From: AWTP1-18 sp036504515
Lineage (GTDB): Bacteria; Pseudomonadota; Gammaproteobacteria; Burkholderiales; Rhodocyclaceae
DNA: 64,000 bases
Assembly: GCA_036504515.1 (NCBI GenBank)
Contig: DASXVA010000007.1
Location: 124,001 to 188,000, forward strand
Reading direction: 5' to 3'
Part shown: piece by piece, positions 50,907 through 59,904 of the stretch
Layout of the letters: each line of letters begins with the position of its first letter
How positions within the stretch are numbered: the stretch's first letter is position 1
Translations under genes and position numbers: made by a program
The notes under the pieces: generated by a model
The model's database searches: none
Told to the model about the DNA's origin: nothing
What the model saw: the letters and a program-made list of their open reading frames with translations, nothing else

Positions 50907-50930
50907 AGGACTCAGGACTCAGGACTCAGG
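50907..50930 (+). repeat. Three tandem copies of a 7-base unit (AGGACTC)
   Basis: AGGACTC occurs three times without gaps plus a partial fourth copy (AGG), in the 57-base gap between the priming transferase and the WbpM-like gene, 13 bases before the ATG at 50943. A 7-mer is out of phase with codons. Changes in copy number would alter ribosome-binding-site spacing or an upstream in-frame extension. Confidence 0.85.
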
Positions 50931-50942
50931 AAAATATACGTC

Positions 50943-52892
50943 ATGAGAATGCGGGTGTCTAAGCTCGTTGTTCCTTTGCTGGGACTGCCTCGGGCAGCAA
51001 AGCGATTTGTGGCCCTGTCTGTCGATCTGGGACTTTGTGTCCTGACCGTCTGGCTTGCCTATTACCTTCGGTTGGGGGAGTTTGTCGCACTCTCTGGTGT
51101 GGCCCTTTGGGCGGTGGGCGCTTCTATCGGACTTGCCCTCCCCATTTTCATTGTGTCAGGCTTGTACCGAGCCATTTTCCGTTACAGTGGTTGGCCAGCC
51201 TTGCTGGCTGTGGCCCGTGCTGTTGGTATTTACGGCCTGCTCTATGCCTCCGTTTTTACGGCTATTGGTGTGACTGGCGTGCCGCGCACCGTCGGCATCA
51301 TTCAGCCCATTCTGCTTTTGCTGTTCGTGGGTGCATCACGCGCATTGGCCCGTGTCTGGTTGGGTGACCAGTACCTAAGCATTCTCAAGCAAGCCTCACG
51401 CCCTAAGGTGCTGATCTACGGCGCAGGCAATACAGGACGTCAGTTGGCCGCAGCCATGGCCAACAGCCACGAAATGCTGGTGGTAGGTTTTTTAGACGAC
51501 GATGATCGCCTGCATGGTCACATTCTGAATGGTCAGCCCATCTACAACCCGGCCGACCTAGAAAACTTGGCCACTACGCTCAACATCAGTGATGTGCTGC
51601 TGGCAATGCCCAGCCTCTCGCGTCGTCGCCGTAACGAGATCTTACTAGACCAGATTCGTTTGGCAAAAGTGGCTGTACGCACCTTGCCCAGTGTGACCGA
51701 TCTGGCGCAAGGCAAGGTCAGCATCTCTGATTTGCGCGAGCTGGAAATTGACGACCTGCTTGGCCGCGAGCCGGTGATGCCCAATCACATCCTGCTTGCG
51801 ATGAACGTCCGCAGCAGGGTGGTCATGGTGACCGGCGCCGGCGGTTCCATCGGCAGCGAACTTTGCCGCCAGATTCTCTCCGTCGGCCCGAGAAAATTGC
51901 TGCTGATCGAGCAGAGTGAATTCGCCCTCTACGGCATCCATCAGGAACTCGAAGAGAAGCTCACAGGCCGTGACGTCGTGCTTGTGCCGCTGTTGGCCTC
52001 GGTCCAAGACGACGAGCGTATGCGCGAGATCATGTCGACCTGGCATCCTGACACCGTTTACCACGCCGCTGCCTACAAGCATGTGCCACTGGTGGAGCAC
52101 AACCCCGCGGAAGGCATCAAGAACAACGTTCTCGGCACCATGCGTACCGCCCATGCAGCTGCCGAAAATGGCGTCTCAGACTTCGTGCTTATTAGCACCG
52201 ACAAGGCTGTTCGACCCACCAACATCATGGGAGCCAGCAAGCGCTTGGCAGAAATGGCCCTGCAGGCACTGGCAGCAACTACTGCTAGCACCAAATTCAG
52301 CATGGTCCGCTTTGGCAATGTGCTGGGTTCATCAGGGTCGGTTGTGCCCAAGTTTCGCCAGCAAATCCGCGATGGTGGGCCGATCACGCTGACCCATCCA
52401 GAGATCACCCGCTACTTCATGACGATCCCCGAAGCCTCCCAACTGGTGATTCAGGCAGGTGCCATGGCCAAAGGAGGGGATGTGTTCGTCCTCGACATGG
52501 GCCAGTCGGTCAGGATCATGGACTTGGCTCGGCGGATGATCGAGCTCTCGGGGCTGACCGTCAAAGATGAACAAAACCCTGACGGCGATATCGAGATCAA
52601 AATCACCGGGCTTCGTCCTGGTGAAAAACTTTACGAAGAGCTGCTTATCGGCGACAACCCAAAGCCCACATCCCATTCGCGGATCATGAAAGCTCACGAG
52701 GAGTTCATCACATGGGCGGAGCTTGAGGACAAGCTGAAAGCCCTGGAAATGGCGCTGAATGTGAACGACGTCGGCGTCATTCGCTTGATGATGGAAAAGC
52801 TCGTCACTGGCTATACGCCGAGCGATGAGATTGTCGATTGGGTGTATCTGGAGCAGGAAGCCGAGATGCAGGCCCTCGGATTGGCCGGGTAA
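50943..52892 (+). CDS. wbpM: WbpM/PglF-type UDP-GlcNAc 4,6-dehydratase
   Basis: The 649-residue membrane protein has four N-terminal hydrophobic segments (to about residue 135), an inserted Rossmann domain (VLIYGAGNTGRQLAAAM), and the C-terminal SDR domain with VMVTGAGGSIGSELCR, the active-site region ISTDKAVRPTNIMGASKRL and VRFGNVLGSSGSVVPKF. It makes UDP-4-keto-6-deoxy-GlcNAc and is the last gene of the operon. Candidate starts are ATG 50943 and 50949; a 7-base tandem repeat precedes them. Confidence 0.88.
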   Translation: MRMRVSKLVVPLLGLPRAAKRFVALSVDLGLCVLTVWLAYYLRLGEFVALSGVALWAVGASIGLALPIFIVSGLYRAIFRYSGWPALLAVARAVGIYGLLYASVFTAIGVTGVPRTVGIIQPILLLLFVGASRALARVWLGDQYLSILKQASRPKVLIYGAGNTGRQLAAAMANSHEMLVVGFLDDDDRLHGHILNGQPIYNPADLENLATTLNISDVLLAMPSLSRRRRNEILLDQIRLAKVAVRTLPSVTDLAQGKVSISDLRELEIDDLLGREPVMPNHILLAMNVRSRVVMVTGAGGSIGSELCRQILSVGPRKLLLIEQSEFALYGIHQELEEKLTGRDVVLVPLLASVQDDERMREIMSTWHPDTVYHAAAYKHVPLVEHNPAEGIKNNVLGTMRTAHAAAENGVSDFVLISTDKAVRPTNIMGASKRLAEMALQALAATTASTKFSMVRFGNVLGSSGSVVPKFRQQIRDGGPITLTHPEITRYFMTIPEASQLVIQAGAMAKGGDVFVLDMGQSVRIMDLARRMIELSGLTVKDEQNPDGDIEIKITGLRPGEKLYEELLIGDNPKPTSHSRIMKAHEEFITWAELEDKLKALEMALNVNDVGVIRLMMEKLVTGYTPSDEIVDWVYLEQEAEMQALGLAG

Positions 52893-52912
52893 TCAGTGCG
52901 AGCTGGCTCCAG

Positions 52913-53095
52913 CTATACCTGCCGTTCCTCAATCCAGTGAAAATCATGCCCATAGTATTCGTTGCTAGACGCCATGACTATGGCCAGCGTTTCCCGGTTC
53001 TCCGGCGTGTCCGGATGCCAAAGGCCACCTTGAATCGATTCATTAGCAATACTGCGGCGACCAATAATGTTCCACGCCACACGAATTTCGTTCAT
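52913..53095 (-). CDS. Small hypothetical protein
   Basis: On the minus strand a 60-residue frame (ATG at 53095) reads MNEIRVAWNIIGRRSIANES, then LWHPDTPENRETLAIVMASS and YYGHDFHWIEERQV, with balanced composition and no low complexity. It resembles no family I can name. A longer version begins at 53158. It lies between the wbpM-like gene and a wbpM relic, so it may be a fragment of a mobile gene. Coding potential is plausible only. Confidence 0.35.
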   Translation of the reverse strand: MNEIRVAWNIIGRRSIANESIQGGLWHPDTPENRETLAIVMASSNEYYGHDFHWIEERQV

Positions 53096-53150
53096 GGCAC
53101 CACTTCGATGTGATTTCACACATGTCGCGATTGTGAACCACCGGACGGCG

Positions 53151-53387
53151 ATTTCCAAGATTGGCGTGCGGGATAGGCAGGGGCTGCCATCGGCAGCATT
53201 TCATCCCCGCATCATGAAAGCCCACGAGGACTTTCTGCCCCAATCCCAACTGCAAAGCCAACTGGCCCATCTACGCAATGCCATGGACGACAACGATGTA
53301 GGCCGCATCCCCTAGCTACTGCAAGATATGGTCTCCGGCTACCAGCCCAGCGGCGAGATTGTGGATTGGGTGGAAGGGGGTGCTTGA
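53151..53387 (+). pseudogene. Relic: C-terminal end of a second WbpM/PglF-type gene
   Basis: One frame reads HPRIMKAHEDFLPQSQLQSQ, then NAMDDNDVGRIP, an in-frame TAG (53313-53315), and MVSGYQPSGEIVDWVEGG to a TGA at 53385-53387. The intact wbpM-like gene just upstream ends with the equivalent RIMKAHEEF ... MALNVNDVGVIRLMMEKLVT ... YTPSDEIVDWV. This is therefore a diverged, broken copy of the same 3' end, without its catalytic part. It is the only recognisable content of 53150-53400. Confidence 0.78.
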
Positions 53388-53396
53388 GTCGGTCGC

Positions 53397-53426
53397 GGTA
53401 GCGGGCATGCTTAGGTCACCGCTACC
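53397..53426. terminator. Possible stem-loop between convergent genes
   Basis: GGTAGCGG (53397-53404) and CCGCTACC (53419-53426) are perfect inverted repeats with a 14-base loop, overlapping the addA stop codon. There is no clear T-tract, so termination is only a guess. Confidence 0.3.
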
Positions 53427-56400
53427 AACTCCCCCAATGCAGTAAAGAACAAGGCACAACGAATGGTTGTGCCTTCATTACTGTTACCCAGCAACTTGGC
53501 GTAGCCCGCCAATTGCTCCCGGTAAAGGGCGATTTGTTCCGCAATGAATTCAGCTTTGTCCTGTGTGCCGGGTTCGGCAGTTTTGTAGTCCACAATCCAG
53601 CGTAGGCCCTGATCCACAAAGCTGCGGTCCACCACTTGGGCGAAGGGGCGGCCTTCGCTGGCAGTGGTGAGGGCGAGTTCGCTGCTGGCCTCAACGTGAG
53701 GGCTGAGTAGCCAACGGCCTGGGTCACTTGCTAGGGTGATGCTCAAGTGCTGGACTACTTTATTTGCGCCAACAGCGCAGGCTTCCGAGGCGTGGCCTTG
53801 TTGGGCCAGCCTGTGGATAAAGCGGGGCTTGAGGCTTTGAATGCGGGCTTCGCTCCACTGAGCTAGATCGTCCTTGGAGCAAATTTCTAGATAGCGATGA
53901 ATCAGCGTGCCCACGTGGGCTTCTAGGGCGTGGTTTTCTTCCAGGGAATGGATAGTGTCGTTACCAGCATCTTCCTTGATGGAGCCAAGGGGAATGGTCA
54001 GGTCGGGGATGGTGGTGGGCTGTGCCAGACGTAGCAGCCAGGGCTGGAAGGGCGTGGTTTCCTGCGGGGCCATATCCACCGTAGGTTCTGTGTTTTGCGA
54101 TGCCTGGTCCAACTGAGCCGTTACTGCCGCCTCAAACTGAGGCCCCAAAGCAGGCCAGAGTTGGGCCAGGGCGGTGTTTTTGGCCGGGTCTTTGCAGACT
54201 TCGCCTTCTTTGTCGCTGGGTTTGACTTTGGCTAGCAGATGAAGCTGGCATCGCGCCCGGGTGACGGCGACGTAGAGCACGCGCTGGCCTTCGTGTTCCG
54301 AGCGGTGCTTTTCAAATTCCTGCAAATAGCCGTAGGCGCTGGGGGGGGCACCCTTGGCGGGTTTGCGGCGGGGCAGGGGGGTGACGATGAGGGCTTCGTT
54401 CAGGCTGATGTTGTTATCACCTTCGCCATCGCCTTCCTCATCCAGTAGCACTTCTTCCCACAGCAGCAGGCTGCGGTCATTGCCCCGCAGGGTGCGGTGC
54501 AGGCCGGGCAGGAGCACGGTGTCGAATTCCAGGCCCTTGGATTTGTGCACCGTCATCAGTTGGATGGCGCCGCCTTTGGGATCAGGGGCGGCAAAGAGCT
54601 TGGCCATGGCCTCATCCAGCCGGTCCAGGTCCAGGCTGCCTTTGTGTTCGGCGCTATCCAGCAGGGCGAAAAAGGCGGTCACGTCTTCCGCCTCGCTGGC
54701 GTCCTGCAAGCAGCGGGGGCCGCCCAGGGCCTGCCAGACGCCTTCAACCCAGCGGCGCGGGCGATGTTGGCCTTGATGACGATAGGCTTCCGTCAACACG
54801 GCACGCACATAGCCCAGGCGCTGTTGGCCGTCGGCGCTGAGGCGCTGCCAGCGGGCTTCGTCCTGCATCAGTTGCCAAATCGTGCTGCGGTGATCAGCCG
54901 CCGCCAGGGCGTGCAGATCGGCCAGGAGCAGGCCGCACCAGGGCGCCCGCAGAATGGCGAGCCAGTTCACCCGGTCGGCCCGGTGGTGCAGGGCGCGGGT
55001 CAGGGCGAGCAAATCCTGTATGACTTGGCGCTGGTCCAGGGGCTCGATTTCCACTGCCTGATAGGCCAGCTCCGGCCCGGCTTGGCGCAGTTCCGCCACC
55101 AGGGGCTGCAAGTGGGCCTTGGCCCGCACCAGCACGGCAATGCTGCCTTCGAGGTCATCCTGCCGGGCTTGCCGCAGCAGGGCAACTATGCGCTGGGCTT
55201 CTCGCTGGTCGGCGGGGCTGGCTTGTTCGTCGTCACTTTCATCGCCCCCATCCACAATGGGGTGCAGGGCCACCCGCGCTTGGGGGTGGCTTTCCTTGGT
55301 GGGCGCGGCGGGGGCGAACTTCACCGCCCCTTGGCGCGGGTCGTCCTCGGCGGCGAACACCTGGGGGAACACGGCATTGACCCATTCCACCAGTTCCGGG
55401 TGGGAGCGGTTGTTGCGATAGAGCCGTAGTGGCGTGAGTTGCAGGCCGCTAATACCCCGCTGCCGTACCTTGAGAAACAGGCCCACGTCGGCCTTGCGAA
55501 AGCGGTAGATGGACTGCATGGGGTCGCCCACCAAAAACAGGGTGCGGCCATCGCCCTGCTGCCAATCGCTGGTGAGCTGCTCCAAGAGCCGCACCTGGGT
55601 AGGGCTGGTGTCCTGGAACTCGTCCACCAGCAAATGGCTGATGCGGTAGTCCAGCCGCTCCCGCAATTCGCTCGGGGCGTCGCTGCTGCCCAGAGCGGTC
55701 AGGGCGTTTTGTGCCACCTCGGTGAAATCCACCTGCCGTTCTTCCAGAAACACCAGCCAGAGCTGGGCCGAGGCTAGCACCAGCAGGCGGCTGAAATCCG
55801 CTATAAGTTGCCGATCCTCCGTTGGGGGCTGGGGATCGGGCAGTTGGCTGATGCGAGCCAGCAGTTCTTCCGCTGTGGGGCTGTCCTTGAGCTGGGCGAT
55901 GGTGGTCTTGAGGGCTTCCGCCAGGGGTTTGACGTCCTTTTCGCTGAGCTTCAGGGCCGGGTCAAAGCGGCTGCGCAGGGTGCCGGTCTTGGTCAGGAGC
56001 AGCTCCCCCAGACCGCGCCAGCGGGGCAGTTCATCTCTGGCCGCGGCCAGGGGCGAAGCCCAGTCCAACAGGGCGGCAATGTTGTCCAGGCCACCCGCTT
56101 GCCGGGCCATATCTGCCGCATAACGGGCGGAGGCCATCATGGCCTGCTGCAAGGGGGTGGGGAGAGCGCTGGCGATGGTGGCCAGTTCCCCTTCCACCAG
56201 CCGTGCCAGGGCCTCGGGGCTAGGACCGCCGCTGCCTTGATGGCCGTGAAGATGGCCCAGCCACTGGTCCCGGGTGGCCAGCATGGCTTCCAGTAGGCTT
56301 TGCAGTTTGCGGGCGTCGTTGTCGAAATAGGCCAGCACCCGGCTCAGGAGTGCCTGGGGCGAGTTGTCGTCGGGGGCGCTTCCTTCTGCACCGCTGCCCT

Positions 56401-56917
56401 CGTCTTCCAGCATGTCCAGGGTGTTGCGGGCTGCTTTGTGGTACAGGGGCTGGGCGTCTGGGCTTACCGTGGGCTGGGCGCCAAAGCGGGAAAGGAAAGG
56501 CATCTGCCGCGCCAGCCGCCCGCACAGGGCATCCAGGGTGGTGATCTGCAAACGGCCCGGGTGCTGCATCAGGCCCCATTCCCGTTCCGCATCCAAGGCC
56601 AGCACGGTGCGACCCAGGTCAAAGGTGATCTGCTTGTGGGGCAACTCATCGCCGGGCCGCTCGCCCCTGGCTGCCAGGGCCAGACTGTCCATGATGCGGC
56701 TGCGCATTTCCGCCGCTGCCTTGTTGGTGAAGGTGAGGGCAATGATTTCCTCCGGGTCCTGCACCGTGGGTAGCAGGGCCAGAAAGCGCTGGGTCAGCAA
56801 TTCCGTCTTGCCTGCTCCAGCGGGCGCTTCGACGATGAAGGAAGCCCATTCCAGGGCCTGCTGGCGGGCTTGGGTATCGGCGGTGAGGAGGTCGTCGGGC
56901 GACATGGCTGTACTCAT
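53411..56917 (-). CDS. addA: AddA-type helicase-nuclease subunit (UvrD/RecB-like)
   Basis: The 1168-residue protein has Walker A APAGAGKT (31-38), the UvrD motifs Ia ALTFTNKAAAEMRSRI, II LLVDEFQDTSPTQ, III LFLVGDPMQSIYRFR, VI VLYVAVTRARCQLHL and, near the C-terminus, a PD-(D/E)XK nuclease with RWIVDYKTAEPG. It repairs double-strand breaks together with the AddB subunit encoded upstream (4-base overlap). Start ATG 56917; ATG 56905 (MSPDDLL) is also possible. It is a housekeeping gene flanking the polysaccharide locus and is convergent with it. Confidence 0.87.
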   Translation of the reverse strand: MSTAMSPDDLLTADTQARQQALEWASFIVEAPAGAGKTELLTQRFLALLPTVQDPEEIIALTFTNKAAAEMRSRIMDSLALAARGERPGDELPHKQITFDLGRTVLALDAEREWGLMQHPGRLQITTLDALCGRLARQMPFLSRFGAQPTVSPDAQPLYHKAARNTLDMLEDEGSGAEGSAPDDNSPQALLSRVLAYFDNDARKLQSLLEAMLATRDQWLGHLHGHQGSGGPSPEALARLVEGELATIASALPTPLQQAMMASARYAADMARQAGGLDNIAALLDWASPLAAARDELPRWRGLGELLLTKTGTLRSRFDPALKLSEKDVKPLAEALKTTIAQLKDSPTAEELLARISQLPDPQPPTEDRQLIADFSRLLVLASAQLWLVFLEERQVDFTEVAQNALTALGSSDAPSELRERLDYRISHLLVDEFQDTSPTQVRLLEQLTSDWQQGDGRTLFLVGDPMQSIYRFRKADVGLFLKVRQRGISGLQLTPLRLYRNNRSHPELVEWVNAVFPQVFAAEDDPRQGAVKFAPAAPTKESHPQARVALHPIVDGGDESDDEQASPADQREAQRIVALLRQARQDDLEGSIAVLVRAKAHLQPLVAELRQAGPELAYQAVEIEPLDQRQVIQDLLALTRALHHRADRVNWLAILRAPWCGLLLADLHALAAADHRSTIWQLMQDEARWQRLSADGQQRLGYVRAVLTEAYRHQGQHRPRRWVEGVWQALGGPRCLQDASEAEDVTAFFALLDSAEHKGSLDLDRLDEAMAKLFAAPDPKGGAIQLMTVHKSKGLEFDTVLLPGLHRTLRGNDRSLLLWEEVLLDEEGDGEGDNNISLNEALIVTPLPRRKPAKGAPPSAYGYLQEFEKHRSEHEGQRVLYVAVTRARCQLHLLAKVKPSDKEGEVCKDPAKNTALAQLWPALGPQFEAAVTAQLDQASQNTEPTVDMAPQETTPFQPWLLRLAQPTTIPDLTIPLGSIKEDAGNDTIHSLEENHALEAHVGTLIHRYLEICSKDDLAQWSEARIQSLKPRFIHRLAQQGHASEACAVGANKVVQHLSITLASDPGRWLLSPHVEASSELALTTASEGRPFAQVVDRSFVDQGLRWIVDYKTAEPGTQDKAEFIAEQIALYREQLAGYAKLLGNSNEGTTIRCALFFTALGELVAVT

Positions 56918-59778
56918 GACCGACTCCTTTCTTCCTGGGCTTTTCGCTCAGCCAGTCGCAGCAGGGGCAGCACGTCGCAGTAGCGCAGGTCTTTTTCGTC
57001 CGTGAAGTCCACGGCAGCGTGACCCGCCTTGACTTCCCGGGCGATGGCGGCGATGCGTTGGCGCCAGTGTTCCAGCACGCTGGGCCAGTCGGGGAAGCGC
57101 TCGGTGTCGGCAAACAGTTTGCGGCCTGCCTTGCTGTCCAGTCCCGCCACCTTGGGGATGAGGTCGTCGTCTTCGCCCAGACCGAGGAAGCTGGGGTCGT
57201 CCAGCAGCACTTTGGCGAAAACGACTGCTGCAACGTGGTGTGCTTCATCGAAGCCTTCCTTTGGCGCGATGGCGGCGTAGATGGGCAGTTGGGGTTCGGT
57301 GATGCGGTCGCTGGCCCAGTTTTTGGTGTCGATGGCGGCACCGGTTTTGTAGTCGATCACCAGCAGTCGGCCATCGTCCAGTTGGTCGATGCGGTCAATC
57401 TGCATGCGGGCCTTGATGCCTTCGATGTCCACTTCTACGGTTTTTTCACAGGCCACCACGGTAAAGGGCTGGGGCCGGGTGAGTTCCAGGTCCAGCCAGC
57501 CCAGTACCAAGCGCAGGATGCGCTGCCGTTCCAGGGCCTTGAAGCGGGGCTTGAGGCTTTCTTGCCGTTGGTCTTCGGCCTGGGCGGCGAGCACGCTGTC
57601 GATGGCTCGCAGCACGGCGTCTTGCAGGGAGGCTTTGCTCAGGGCTTGGAGATTTTCCAAGCTTTGCACTTCGGTCCAGAAGTGTTCCAGGGTGTCGTGC
57701 ACCAGGGTGCCGCGCTTGGCCGGGTCCAGACCCTCCACGGGTTCGGCCAGTTTCTTGGCGCCGAGGCGGTACTGGTAATAGGCCCAGGCGGGGCAGATGG
57801 CCTGGGCCCGCAGCAGCCAGGTGCCGCCCTGGACGGTTTCACCTTCCTGCACCGGCGGGGCCTGATGGTCGGCCAGGGGCGGGGCGAAGGCCGTGGGCAA
57901 GCCGGGGGCGAGGTTGTGCCAGGCGGCCCAGTGGGGGGAGAGCGGGGTTTCGCACACTTCCGCCGGGAAATACTGGCCCAGCAGAGGGCTGGGGCGCAGT
58001 TCGCTATCGCCCTGGTGGCGGGGCCAGGAGAACACCACTTCGTCGGCACTGCGGCGCAGACGCTTGAGCACCGTGGCGGCAAAAGCTAGTTGCACGGCGG
58101 CGCTGGCGTTGGGGGTGCGCTGGTCCCGTTGCAGATCGGCGGGTAATAGGGGGTTGGGCTTGGCCGGAGGCGGCCAGGTGCCGTCGGTCATGCCCATGAC
58201 CCAGAGGGCGTCGAATTGCAGGCCGGTGGTTTCCAGCAGGCCCAGCACCTGAATGGCGGGGCTGCCCTGGGTTTTGGGCTGGAACACCTGCTCGCCGCAA
58301 AGCTGATTGAGGTGCTTTAGCGCCGTGGCGGCGTTGACTTCACCCAGCAGGGCATCCAGGGCGGCGAGTTTGCGGACTTCTTCACCCAGAGCTTGGCGGG
58401 TCTGGAATTCGTGGCTGGAGAGTTTACGTTCCCATAGCCAGCCTACTTGGTCGAGCAGGGCGAGGAAGTGCTTGGCCCAGCGCGAAGGGCGCTGGCGGCG
58501 GGGCAAGTGGTCGGCGGCGGCGATGAGGGTTTCCAGATCGGCCAGGAGTTGAGGTACGGCCAGTTCGTGACGTTCGGCGTAGTAGCGGATGAAGTTCAGG
58601 TAGCGCGGTAGCCGGGCCTTGGGGGCGACGCCGTCCCGCAGGGCGGCTTCGATACGGGCGCGATTGTCGGCTTCACTGTTGCCGGCAGACCAGAAGGGGT
58701 TGCGCAGCAGCAGGCTGAAATCGGTCTGTTCCAAGGGCTTGCCGCTGGTGGCGAGGCGGAGCAACTCCAGCGCAGTGGCCACAAGAGGATAACGGCTTAA
58801 CACCCGCCCCAAGCTGATGTTGTAGGGTCGCGTGCCTTCGGCCCCGGCAGGACGGATGGCCCAGGGGGCAAGGATGTCGTCCAGGGTGTCCTGGATTAGC
58901 TCGCGGCACTGGGCTAGATCGGGGATGACGATGCCGAGTCGGACACTGGCATTGGCGTCGAGGTGATCCTTGGCCCAGAGCGCGGCGGCCAGACATTCGG
59001 CGGCGGTGTCTGGGTAGGAGACTGCCCGCTGCAGAGGCGCACCGTCGGGAGCATTTTCCAGCTCGTCATCAAGAGTGCTTGGGACAGTGTAGTCGTCCCA
59101 TTCGGCGGGGGCATGACGGCTCGTGTCCAGTTCCTCAACGGGCACGTCCATGTCCTGCAACACTTGTTGCAAGGCCTGTTCGATGGGCGTGTAACGGTCG
59201 AAGCCTGCCAGCAATATCCGTGAGGGGAGCGACAGGCGGAAGACGCCCTTTTTCATTAGTGCCAGCAGGGCCCAGTGTTGGCGGGTTTCGTCGACGAGGT
59301 TGTCCTTGTCGCAGGCGGCGAGAAATGCTTTGCGCCAAACCAGGAAGCGGCGGGTTTCATCGTTTGCGAAGGCCACATCCGCCGACAGGTTCCAGCCGGT
59401 GGCAATGGCGTGGGCATCTGCTGCCGTAGCGGCCAGGGCAGCAGTGTCGAACAAGGATGGCTGTCCCTCAGCTAAGGAGGCCGTGACGATGCGCTCCCAG
59501 AGCAAACGTTCCTCAAAGCTTCCCAGCCGGCGCCGGCCCAGTAGTGGGTGGGCGGCCAAGATGTCATCGTCGGCCGTGAGCAGAACGATTTCTGTGAGGG
59601 AGGCAAACCATTCCCCCAACGTACGGGCTTGCAGGGTCGGCCAACGGGTAAGCCCCGCCTGGACCTGGAGCTGGTCGTAGTGCTGGGTCAAGGATTGGGC
59701 CAGCCGCCGGGTGGCGCAGAGCACCAGTAGGGAGCCGTCGGCGGCGAGAATAGGTAATTCGTGCAGGGGCGATGACAT
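56914..59778 (-). CDS. addB: AddB-type exonuclease subunit (PD-(D/E)XK)
   Basis: The 954-residue protein has an inactivated-helicase-like body (LLVLCATRRLAQSLTQHY at the N-terminus, VLGLLETTGLQFDALWVMGM in the middle) and a C-terminal nuclease region: YQYRLGAKKLAEPVEGLDPA, KRGTLVHDTLEHFW, DQLDDGRLLVIDYKTGAAI. It partners AddA, whose gene it precedes and overlaps. ATG 59778 (MSSPLHELP) is chosen; a GTG at 59796 gives six extra residues. Divergent from hemA with about 125 bases between. Confidence 0.8.
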   Translation of the reverse strand: MSSPLHELPILAADGSLLVLCATRRLAQSLTQHYDQLQVQAGLTRWPTLQARTLGEWFASLTEIVLLTADDDILAAHPLLGRRRLGSFEERLLWERIVTASLAEGQPSLFDTAALAATAADAHAIATGWNLSADVAFANDETRRFLVWRKAFLAACDKDNLVDETRQHWALLALMKKGVFRLSLPSRILLAGFDRYTPIEQALQQVLQDMDVPVEELDTSRHAPAEWDDYTVPSTLDDELENAPDGAPLQRAVSYPDTAAECLAAALWAKDHLDANASVRLGIVIPDLAQCRELIQDTLDDILAPWAIRPAGAEGTRPYNISLGRVLSRYPLVATALELLRLATSGKPLEQTDFSLLLRNPFWSAGNSEADNRARIEAALRDGVAPKARLPRYLNFIRYYAERHELAVPQLLADLETLIAAADHLPRRQRPSRWAKHFLALLDQVGWLWERKLSSHEFQTRQALGEEVRKLAALDALLGEVNAATALKHLNQLCGEQVFQPKTQGSPAIQVLGLLETTGLQFDALWVMGMTDGTWPPPAKPNPLLPADLQRDQRTPNASAAVQLAFAATVLKRLRRSADEVVFSWPRHQGDSELRPSPLLGQYFPAEVCETPLSPHWAAWHNLAPGLPTAFAPPLADHQAPPVQEGETVQGGTWLLRAQAICPAWAYYQYRLGAKKLAEPVEGLDPAKRGTLVHDTLEHFWTEVQSLENLQALSKASLQDAVLRAIDSVLAAQAEDQRQESLKPRFKALERQRILRLVLGWLDLELTRPQPFTVVACEKTVEVDIEGIKARMQIDRIDQLDDGRLLVIDYKTGAAIDTKNWASDRITEPQLPIYAAIAPKEGFDEAHHVAAVVFAKVLLDDPSFLGLGEDDDLIPKVAGLDSKAGRKLFADTERFPDWPSVLEHWRQRIAAIAREVKAGHAAVDFTDEKDLRYCDVLPLLRLAERKAQEERSRS

Positions 59779-59870
59779 GGGGGAGCATTCTGCCACCCCC
59801 CAAGCTCACTAGGCGACACAGCGCATGCACCTTGCAGGGAATGGAGGCTGATACTGCCGACGTCAGCCCG

Positions 59871-59876
59871 TATAAT
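59871..59876 (+). promoter_or_regulatory. Probable -10 box of the hemA promoter
   Basis: A perfect TATAAT lies 28 bases before the hemA ATG, in the region divergent from addB. The -35 region (CTGATA at 59848-59853, 17 bases away) is poor. Confidence 0.45.
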
Positions 59877-59904
59877 TCGCCATCTTTAATTTTTTGCCCC
59901 CTCC

